Source: CAYZBF01 sp964476585 (GTDB taxonomy: Bacteria; Hydrothermota; UBA3072). From it: a stretch of DNA of 38,477 bases. Location: assembly GCA_964476585.1 (NCBI GenBank), contig CAYZBF010000020.1, forward strand, positions 1 to 38,477, read 5' to 3'. The position numbers were made by a program, and so were the translations under genes. Positions within the stretch are counted from its first letter, which is position 1, and each line of letters begins with the position of its first letter. Below are positions 5,852 through 12,686 of this stretch, in pieces. The notes beneath the pieces are model-generated. The model did not search any database and had not been told where the DNA came from. It saw nothing but the letters and a program-made list of their open reading frames with translations.

Positions 5852-8704
5852 ATGTTTGATTTCCAGATGTTTCTCGTTTTTCTTATTCCCGTTCAATTAA
5901 TTACAGGTATAACTCCTGATGCAGCGCAGGGTTTCAGAATAGCGACCGATCTATTCATGGATAGCGAATATGAGGAGGCAAGGGAGCAGTATGAGGTTTT
6001 CCTGCCTGAGATGGAAGAATTTAGAGGAGAGGCTCTGTTCAGAATAGGTGAGTGTGAGTATAACCTTAGGGAATATGAAAAAGCCTTGAATAGATTCAGG
6101 GAATTGTGGAGAGAATATAATGATACCTACCTTGCGCCTGAAGCCCTCTACGGAATGATACTATCCTATATTGCACTGGAAGACTGGGAGCAAGCAAAAA
6201 AGACCTTGCTTGAATTGGCCTCCGAGTATCCTGGATATAAATATGCAAAGAAAACCCTGCTTGTCGAGGCAATCATTTTCTTTGAGCAGGGAGACTATAG
6301 GGAGGTTATAAAGAAACTGGAAGATATTGAGACACAAGAAGCACTCTTTTATAAGGCTAAATCCTATTTCTTCTTGGATGATCCGATAAAAGCCTTATCC
6401 ATTCTTAAGAAACTTACTGAGGAATATCCTGAAAGTCCACTGTCACATTATGCTTATTATTATATGGGTGATGTGTTGTTTTTTTTCGGTGATTATGAAG
6501 GTGCTCTCTATAAATACAACATATTCCTTGAGAGATATCCCTATAGTAAATTAAAGGATTATGCCAGGTATAAATTAGCTGTATGTTATTTTAATGAAGG
6601 TGAGCACCTGGATGCAATGGAGAATCTTAAGTCCCTCCTTAACAGTTCCGATAAATTCCTAGCCGCTCATAGCAACCTCCTCTTTGGAGAAAGTCTTATG
6701 GCCACAGGTAAATTTGATGATGCATTAACTGCGTATACCCGTGTCATTTCCAACTTTCCTGACCAGAGAGTGGGTGCACTAGCATCTCTTAAGTTAGGTG
6801 AGACTTTCCTCAAGAAAATGGATACGACTGGTGCTCGTATCGTTTATCAACAGATGGCATCACGATATAAATCAGGTGAATTTGCGGGGTTTGGAGATTA
6901 TCTTGCAGGAGCGCAATTATTCTCTGAGGGAAGGCCTCTTGATGCAAAGGATTATTTTACAGGAATATTGAAATATTACAGGGGGACACAGTTTAGCTGT
7001 GCTGCAATTGCAATGCTTCTTCGGACCTATAACAGGATGGAAGATTATGGATTGAGTATTACATTGAGTCCTCTTTTATCTGATGATTTTGTATGTAAAG
7101 AAGATGACATCTGGAAGGGAAGAGCTATCTTCCATCTAGCAGAAGCCTACTATCAAAAATCTCGTTATACGAAGGCAAAGGATCTCTACCGTAGAATAAC
7201 AGAACAGTTTAATGTTTCTGAACTTCTTGCCCCAGCCCTAACCGGTCTTGGCTGGTGTCTTCTCCATGAGGAGAGATACGATGTTGCAGAAAAACAGTTC
7301 AAAAGAGTTATATCTGCTTACAAAGGGGATACGAGTTCACTCATCAGTAGCCTTTTGGGGGAAGGGGCAGTTCTGTATAATAGAAAGGAATATGAAGAAG
7401 CCCTGAACCAATTCGAGAGCATTCCTGAGATAGCCCCAGATAACTCTTTGACCCCGAGGGCAATCTTTTACACAGGTAGATGTTATTGCAACCTGGAATA
7501 TTACAGGCAAGGGATGGAAGCCTGGGAAAGGGTACTTTCTCAGTATCATGATGCAGATATCGCCGCCGATGCTGCTTATCAGATTGGACAGACATATTTC
7601 CAGGCACTGAAATATGACCAGGCAATAGCTTATTTCAGATTGGTGATAAAAGAATATCCCGATTCTCCCCTCGCTCCTAGAGCGCAGGCTGCTTTGGGTA
7701 ATTCTTATTATAACAGTCAGGATTATAGATCAGCTGTGAGGGAGTTTTCTAAACTTCTCACATTATATCCTGAGGATACGCTCATCTCTGAAGCAAAACA
7801 GAACCTATCAAGTGCGTATTATATGCTGGGGCAGGAGGATCCTGAAGCCCTGAGAGAATTTATCAGACGCTTCCCTGAGGACCCTAACGCAGCATTAGCC
7901 CAGTTTGAACTTGGGATTGATGCTTATGAAAAAGGAGAATATAAAGTAGCAATAGAGGAGTTTAGGAAGGTGATTGTTGACTTTCCGGAAACAAATTATG
8001 CTGAAGATGCAGAGGTTAATATCCTGAAAATCTATGAGGAGACGAAAGAATTTGAGGATCTGGTCAGAGAATCTGAGCGTTTCATTGAATATTTTCCTGA
8101 AAGCACAAGGACCCCGCTTGCATTATTCTATAAAGGACTCGGGTATTTTCAATTGAATAACTATGAAAAGGCAATTGATGCATTCGAGAGAATAGTTCGT
8201 GAGTATCCCGAGAGTGAGTATACACCTTCCGCACGATACAATCTCAGCCAGGCTTATAAGCAGACGGGAGAATTGGAAAAAGCAGTGGATGAGTTGAAAA
8301 CCTATGCTTCGACTAAGGGAGAATCGTTCGAGGCACACATATTGTCAGGGGTCACTTATCAGGAAAAGGCAAATTATAAAGAAGCCCTGGAGGTCTATTT
8401 GGGTCTCAAGCCAGAAAGCCTACCAGAGAAGGCTGAACTATATGCACGAAAGGGTAAATGTCTCGCTGAACTGGGCAGGAGAGAAGAAGCAATTCAGGAA
8501 TACACTAGGCTCATTCCGCTCAAACTCCAGGAAAATAATTACCAGATGAAGGGGTTAGCCGAACTTGCAGCATTGTACGAGAGCAAGAATAATATACGCA
8601 AAGCAATAGAGGTGTATTCGCGTCTCCTTGAGGTGACCACTGATGAAAATCTCAAAGTGACGGTAAATGAAAGACTGTCTTACTTGAAGTCAAAAGGAGA
8701 TTAA
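5852..8704 (+). CDS. 950-residue TPR-repeat periplasmic protein
   Basis: A very long tetratricopeptide-repeat protein with a short signal peptide (MFDFQMFLVFLIPVQLITG). From about residue 30 to 940 it is almost entirely helical repeats of about 34-37 residues; clear copies include LAPRAQAALGNSYYNSQDYR and TPSARYNLSQAYKQTGELEK. The spacing and the YPES/FPE linkers match the YfiO/CpoB (YbgF) and Tol-Pal-associated type of TPR. No catalytic domain is seen. It sits just upstream of the HAMP/ExbB/ExbD/TonB genes, the reverse of the usual tol-pal order where cpoB is last. Most likely it is a periplasmic scaffold binding the outer-membrane or peptidoglycan side of the machine. Confidence 0.85.
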   Translation: MFDFQMFLVFLIPVQLITGITPDAAQGFRIATDLFMDSEYEEAREQYEVFLPEMEEFRGEALFRIGECEYNLREYEKALNRFRELWREYNDTYLAPEALYGMILSYIALEDWEQAKKTLLELASEYPGYKYAKKTLLVEAIIFFEQGDYREVIKKLEDIETQEALFYKAKSYFFLDDPIKALSILKKLTEEYPESPLSHYAYYYMGDVLFFFGDYEGALYKYNIFLERYPYSKLKDYARYKLAVCYFNEGEHLDAMENLKSLLNSSDKFLAAHSNLLFGESLMATGKFDDALTAYTRVISNFPDQRVGALASLKLGETFLKKMDTTGARIVYQQMASRYKSGEFAGFGDYLAGAQLFSEGRPLDAKDYFTGILKYYRGTQFSCAAIAMLLRTYNRMEDYGLSITLSPLLSDDFVCKEDDIWKGRAIFHLAEAYYQKSRYTKAKDLYRRITEQFNVSELLAPALTGLGWCLLHEERYDVAEKQFKRVISAYKGDTSSLISSLLGEGAVLYNRKEYEEALNQFESIPEIAPDNSLTPRAIFYTGRCYCNLEYYRQGMEAWERVLSQYHDADIAADAAYQIGQTYFQALKYDQAIAYFRLVIKEYPDSPLAPRAQAALGNSYYNSQDYRSAVREFSKLLTLYPEDTLISEAKQNLSSAYYMLGQEDPEALREFIRRFPEDPNAALAQFELGIDAYEKGEYKVAIEEFRKVIVDFPETNYAEDAEVNILKIYEETKEFEDLVRESERFIEYFPESTRTPLALFYKGLGYFQLNNYEKAIDAFERIVREYPESEYTPSARYNLSQAYKQTGELEKAVDELKTYASTKGESFEAHILSGVTYQEKANYKEALEVYLGLKPESLPEKAELYARKGKCLAELGRREEAIQEYTRLIPLKLQENNYQMKGLAELAALYESKNNIRKAIEVYSRLLEVTTDENLKVTVNERLSYLKSKGD

Positions 8705-8706
8705 AA

Positions 8707-9252
8707 ATTCGGAAGAAGCGAACGAGTTTTATATACAGAGAAGTTTTTCGCCTACGTATTATCAGGTTACTCGTCGGAGCACTTCTTGTAGTTATTGTGA
8801 CGTTGATGCTGACAGGGATTAGCCTACTCTACTGGATTCCAGCAGGCAAGGCTATCTTTCCTCAAGGGGGGATAGATAACCCTGTTGTAGCATATATGGT
8901 CCTGACAGTAAAAGTCCTCGTTGCTTTTGCAATACTCATAGTTGTCCTATTAATCTGGTCTACCTATATTATTGGTTCGAAATTCCTTGGTCCTCTCCAT
9001 CGAATAAGTAAAGAAATTGTAGATATAGAGGAAGGAAGACCCATAAAGGTGAGATTTAGAAAGGATGACGAGTGGGAATTTCACTCCCTTGGAGTTTCAA
9101 TGAATGAGATTTCCATGGAATTGACATGGTATAAAGAGATAGAGAAAGAAATAAGAAGATTCAATGAAATGATTGATAAAAATGAGAAAACCCCGAAGGA
9201 TGCAGTTGAATTTATAAGGGAACTCAAAACCAAAATAGAAAGGAGCGATTGA
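8707..9252 (+). CDS. Two-helix HAMP-domain membrane protein, probable ATT start
   Basis: A 181-residue inner-membrane protein: a basic N-terminus (KIRKKRTSFIYREVFRLRII), transmembrane helix 1 (about residues 20-47), a short periplasmic loop with PQGGIDNP, helix 2 (VKVLVAFAILIVVLLIWSTY), then a HAMP domain (PLHRISKEIVDIEEG ... VSMNEISMEL) and a charged tail. There is no sensor output domain. The first GTG (8797) lies inside helix 1 and has no ribosome site. The frame is open back through AGGAGA (8695-8700), and an ATT at 8707 lies at ideal spacing, two bases after the upstream TAA. I therefore take ATT as the start. HAMP proteins of this kind near ExbB/ExbD could gate or anchor the motor. Confidence 0.75.
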   Translation: MRKKRTSFIYREVFRLRIIRLLVGALLVVIVTLMLTGISLLYWIPAGKAIFPQGGIDNPVVAYMVLTVKVLVAFAILIVVLLIWSTYIIGSKFLGPLHRISKEIVDIEEGRPIKVRFRKDDEWEFHSLGVSMNEISMELTWYKEIEKEIRRFNEMIDKNEKTPKDAVEFIRELKTKIERSD

Positions 9253-9914
9253 TGGCAGGGATAAGTTTTGTATCTCTTATGAAGACGAGTTGGGCTATAG
9301 ATTTACTCCTTGTTTTTTCCATTATAGCATTTGCTGTTATTATGGAAAGGTTATGGTCGTATAAACAGATAAGGATAGACGAGAAGAGATTATTAAATAG
9401 CGTGCAAAGGGCGTTGAGTAGAGGCAATATAGAAGAAGCAATCCATCTATGTGAAACGGCTAATAATCCTCTGGCAGAGGTTCTTAAGATCGGGATCGAG
9501 AACAGAAAATTATCCAGGGAAGACATCGCAGATATCCTTGATGGAGCTCTTATTGAGGTAAAGACATTCCTGGAAAGGAGGAATATAGTGTTGAGCACCA
9601 TCAGTTTTATCGCTCCTCTCCTCGGTCTTCTTGGGACTGTTATGGGGATTATCCGGGCATTTCACGACCTTGCTGTATCAGGAGCAGGTGGCCCTTCTGT
9701 TGTGATGGTAGGTGTGGCAGAAGCCTTGGTCTCTACGGCTATAGGGATCATTGTAGCAATACCAGCTGCTATCTTCTACAATTATTTTATGAATAGGGTT
9801 AAAGGAATGCTTACAAAGATAGAATCGAATGCAAGAAAATTCCTCGCTTTCTTGAATATGACCTTTGTGGAGGAACGGGTTACCAGCTCAGTGCAGGACA
9901 AGGAGGCTTTTTGA
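9252..9914 (+). CDS. ExbB/TolQ/MotA-family proton-channel protein
   Basis: A 220-residue inner-membrane protein of the MotA/TolQ/ExbB family, which forms the pentameric ring around ExbD and uses the proton motive force. The family core is clear: LSTISFIAPLLGLLGTVMGI, then GVAEALVSTAIGIIVAIPAA. An N-terminal helix (IDLLLVFSIIAFAVIMERLW) precedes a cytoplasmic domain of about 90 residues. ATG 9252 overlaps the TGA of the HAMP gene (TGATG) and has AGGAG six bases upstream, so translation is coupled. Downstream are two ExbD genes and a TonB gene, a complete energiser set. Confidence 0.93.
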   Translation: MAGISFVSLMKTSWAIDLLLVFSIIAFAVIMERLWSYKQIRIDEKRLLNSVQRALSRGNIEEAIHLCETANNPLAEVLKIGIENRKLSREDIADILDGALIEVKTFLERRNIVLSTISFIAPLLGLLGTVMGIIRAFHDLAVSGAGGPSVVMVGVAEALVSTAIGIIVAIPAAIFYNYFMNRVKGMLTKIESNARKFLAFLNMTFVEERVTSSVQDKEAF

Positions 9915-9932
9915 GTTTACTGGCGGAGGGAA

Positions 9933-10355
9933 ATGAACAGAAAAGTAATTAGAGAGGGTGAGGCTGAAAATGCAGTTGGGAAAGTTCCCATTACCCCTAT
10001 GATTAATGTAGCACTCCTTCTCGTCCTCTTCTTTATGATGTCAGCTCCTGCAATCTTTATGTCAGGGATCAACGTGAAGAGCCCATCTCTTGTAGGGGGA
10101 GGGGGGCCCAAAGCCACAGAGTTGAAGGTGAATGTATATATAGATGCCAGGGGTGATCTCTATCTGAACGATGAGTTAGTCCCGTGGGAGGAGTTCCCAG
10201 AGAGAATAGCCCAGCTCCTTGCTAGGAGTGTATCCAGGATTGTGGTGGTTAGCGCTGCACCAGAGATACCAATCCAGCAGGTTGTCACAGTCCTCGATAT
10301 TGCAAAACAGAAGGGTGCACTGAAACTGGCTCTTCTCAGGAGGAAAGAGACATGA
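9933..10355 (+). CDS. ExbD/TolR-family protein with Asn in place of the catalytic Asp
   Basis: A 140-residue ExbD/TolR protein: a cytoplasmic tail, one transmembrane helix (INVALLLVLFFMMSAPAIF) and a periplasmic domain. In ordinary ExbD/TolR the helix begins TPLIDV, and that Asp carries the proton. Here the motif is TPMINV, so the ionisable residue is Asn. The periplasmic part looks intact (ELKVNVYIDARGDLYLNDEL, with a DIAKQKGALKLALL end). It overlaps the next exbD by 4 bases (ATGA). The pair likely forms a heterodimer in which only the second subunit can be protonated. A sequencing error at one base is the trivial alternative. Confidence 0.88.
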   Translation: MNRKVIREGEAENAVGKVPITPMINVALLLVLFFMMSAPAIFMSGINVKSPSLVGGGGPKATELKVNVYIDARGDLYLNDELVPWEEFPERIAQLLARSVSRIVVVSAAPEIPIQQVVTVLDIAKQKGALKLALLRRKET

Positions 10356-10756
10356 GGAGTATGAAGGAAGAGGGGACAAAGGAAGCGGATATTATGATAA
10401 CCCCTCTTGCTGATGTGAGTTTTACCATACTAATAACCTTGATGGTATTAACCCCTGTTATGTTACTTACCTCCAGACTCCATGTCATTCTTCCACAAGC
10501 ATCTACACTTGAACCTCCTCGGGAAGAGAATGTTTCAATAACTATAACTTCAGACAACCAGATATCGGTAAATAATCAGCTCGTTACCCGTGATGAGTTA
10601 CCCGAGGTTCTAAAGAACGCTATTCAGGACCATCCCAATCGCTTGATTCTGGTGAGAGCTGACAGGACTACCAAGACAGGTGCTGTTATAACGATTATAA
10701 CCTTGGCAAAGAGGTTGGGTGCAGGGCACATCTCAATTGCAACTATACAGAGGTGA
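10352..10756 (+). CDS. ExbD/TolR-family protein with intact catalytic Asp
   Basis: A 134-residue ExbD/TolR homologue starting in the ATGA overlap with the previous gene, with AGGAGG upstream. The transmembrane segment begins ITPLADVSFTILITLMVLTP, keeping the proton-carrying Asp that its neighbour lacks. The periplasmic domain (SITITSDNQISVNNQLVTRD) carries the family's swap/peptidoglycan-interaction fold. Tandem exbD genes are common in Bacteroidetes-like TonB loci and in Myxococcus aglR/aglS-type motility motors. Confidence 0.92.
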   Translation: MRSMKEEGTKEADIMITPLADVSFTILITLMVLTPVMLLTSRLHVILPQASTLEPPREENVSITITSDNQISVNNQLVTRDELPEVLKNAIQDHPNRLILVRADRTTKTGAVITIITLAKRLGAGHISIATIQR

Positions 10757-10762
10757 GAAACT

Positions 10763-11719
10763 GTGTCTTTGAATGATCATTTTTTTGATAGGAAGATAGT
10801 GATTTCAATTATTCTTTCAATCCTCTTTCATTCTGCTATATTCTACTCGGAGGGCAGAATGAGAAAGGCGAGGATTCTCATGAGAATAGATAATGTGGAA
10901 TTTATTGATGAGACTGCATCTCTAACTCCCGTTTCTTCTCCACCGACAAGAAGTATATTTGAGGCTATCAAGGAGAAATTTAGAGGAATGGAAAGTACAG
11001 TAGAGGAACCAGATATTGATGAGGTGGCAAGGATCGTCCACTCGCTTCCCCCTGTCCCCGGCGTTAATCACGGGAAAGGAATCGAGCTGGATAAGATACA
11101 TCTGGATCGAACTCAGGCAAAGGGAATCGATCTTGATAAGTTTGAAAGGATAGAAGGTCCAGAAGGAGGTATTACGGAGATCATCAGAGTGGCTTCAGAG
11201 GAGGAGCAGAGGGAGTCGGGGGATATCCTCAGCAAAGCTCCTATAAAGATAGATAGAAAGAAATTACCCCCTCCAGAAGCCAGAGTTGGTTTATTCTCCT
11301 CTCCTGGAGGAGGAATAGACCTTGAGAAGATGCCCACAGAGGAAATAAAACGCTCCTCGCCGAAAATCCCGGAGGAAGATAGAGCGGAAGCCCAGCTAAA
11401 GACCATTCCTTCTGAGCGTAAGACAGAGATAACAATTACCGGATCACTTTCCGAGCGGGAAATAAAATATAAACCGCTCCCTCTCTATCCAGAATGGGCT
11501 GCGAGAGAAGGGTTGACTGCTATAATAAGTGTAAGAATAATGTGTAATCCCGATGGAACGGTTCAGGAAGGCGTTTTTGTCCTTCGAACCTCTGGTTATG
11601 GCTCGTGGGACAGAACGATAATCAACGCTATTAAAAAGTGGCGTTTTGCACCTCTTTCACCCGATGAACCTCAGGTTGTCCAATCAGGTATTATTAACAT
11701 TAAATTTATACTGGAGTGA
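10763..11719 (+). CDS. TonB-family energy transducer
   Basis: A 318-residue protein with an N-terminal transmembrane anchor (KIVISIILSILFHSAIFY), a long charged periplasmic linker (about residues 45-225), and a C-terminal TonB domain: LPLYPEWAAREGLTAIISVR, then GSWDRTIINAIKKWRFAPLS. The linker is not the usual Pro-Lys-rich spacer; it contains a recurring GIDLDK/GIELDK/GIDLEK motif (near residues 100, 115 and 180). The start is GTG 10763, seven bases after exbD2. It would carry force from the ExbB/ExbD/ExbD motor to an outer-membrane partner, probably the PorV- or OmpA-like proteins here, since no TonB-dependent receptor is in the window. Confidence 0.88.
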   Translation: MSLNDHFFDRKIVISIILSILFHSAIFYSEGRMRKARILMRIDNVEFIDETASLTPVSSPPTRSIFEAIKEKFRGMESTVEEPDIDEVARIVHSLPPVPGVNHGKGIELDKIHLDRTQAKGIDLDKFERIEGPEGGITEIIRVASEEEQRESGDILSKAPIKIDRKKLPPPEARVGLFSSPGGGIDLEKMPTEEIKRSSPKIPEEDRAEAQLKTIPSERKTEITITGSLSEREIKYKPLPLYPEWAAREGLTAIISVRIMCNPDGTVQEGVFVLRTSGYGSWDRTIINAIKKWRFAPLSPDEPQVVQSGIINIKFILE

Positions 11720-11721
11720 GG

Positions 11722-12582
11722 ATGAAAAGGATACTTTTACTGGTGTTGCTTTTTGCATTTGAGCAGGTTTTGCCCCAGGAGGAAGTTACGAAGGAGATAA
11801 TAAAGGGAGAATACAAGGGAAAAATTCGTGAGAAAAAACCGGAATCTGAACTTGATTATGATATGTTTGAGGTCCCGACTTTTTCCGGGGATCATGGAAC
11901 ACACATTTATGATGAAGAGTTAAGAGAACATTCGGAGATCGCCTCAACCCCTCTACCCAGGCTCTCCAGCGATCAGATAACAAGACCGTGGCTGAATACG
12001 ATCATTACTCCTCCGATAGGAATATTCCATCCCTTATATGGAGAAGATGTAAAGAATTGGGAATTGGTAATTACTGATGCTACAGGGGGGATATTTCAGA
12101 CCATCTCAGGTGAAGGCAGACCACCGGAGAGGATAACGTGGGATGGAAAGGACGGAAAGGGAGATATGATTGATATAGGGACCGATTATTCCTTCTATGT
12201 AAAAGCAGTTGATAAATTGAACAATACCTCCCGTATTCTAGGAAAAAAGATAAGGATACCGGGTCTATACTGGGAGGAGGAACCGAATTCTATTATTAGA
12301 CTCGATGGAAGGATTGTATTTAGGGATAATTCTCCTGAATTAACTGAAGTGGGTAATAAGTTACTACTGGAGTCATCCGATTACGTCCGAAGAGATATCC
12401 AGAAGAGATTGAGGGTTATAGTATATTCAAGGAAGGAGGAATTGTCCCTTGATAGAGCAAAAAGGGTGGCGAATTTTCTTCTGGATAGAATAATAATTCC
12501 TGCCAGTGTTATAACACGAGTCGCTGGCTATGAATCAGTAGGAAAGGATAAGACGGATAGGATAGATATTATTATTCGTTAA
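11722..12582 (+). CDS. FlgD-Ig plus OmpA-like (Pal-type) exported protein
   Basis: A 286-residue protein with a signal peptide (KRILLLVLLFAFEQVLP), a FlgD-type Ig domain (WELVITDATGGIFQTISGEG, ITWDGKDGKGDMIDIGTDY) and a C-terminal OmpA/Pal-like domain (LSLDRAKRVANFLL, then IIPASVITRVAGYES). The peptidoglycan-binding LSxxRA motif is present, but the preceding THTD-type motif is replaced by VYSRKEE, so the usual meso-DAP-binding Asp is missing. ATG 11722 is chosen because GGAG lies just before it; GTG 11716 is also in frame. It closes the cluster in the place Pal holds in Tol-Pal and may anchor the machine to the cell wall. Confidence 0.75.
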   Translation: MKRILLLVLLFAFEQVLPQEEVTKEIIKGEYKGKIREKKPESELDYDMFEVPTFSGDHGTHIYDEELREHSEIASTPLPRLSSDQITRPWLNTIITPPIGIFHPLYGEDVKNWELVITDATGGIFQTISGEGRPPERITWDGKDGKGDMIDIGTDYSFYVKAVDKLNNTSRILGKKIRIPGLYWEEEPNSIIRLDGRIVFRDNSPELTEVGNKLLLESSDYVRRDIQKRLRVIVYSRKEELSLDRAKRVANFLLDRIIIPASVITRVAGYESVGKDKTDRIDIIIR

Positions 12583-12612
12583 AGAACCACCTTATACCTT
12601 TCTCCAATTTAC

Positions 12613-12640
12613 TTGACATATCATACCTTTCGTATACTTT
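12613..12640 (+). promoter_or_regulatory. Probable promoter of the pyrophosphatase gene
   Basis: TTGACA (12613-12618) is followed after 16 bases by TACTTT (12635-12640); an overlapping TATACT at 12633-12638 gives a spacer of only 14. The gene starts at 12687 with GGGGAGGA upstream. Confidence 0.5.
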
Positions 12641-12686
12641 ATCCAAAGAAGGAAATTTTCATAAAAGAACAAAAGGGGAGGAAAAT

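Noticed and set aside
7337..7625. Minus-strand ORFs within the TPR gene
   Set aside because: Shadows of a well-supported long coding frame; no ribosome sites or protein motifs.
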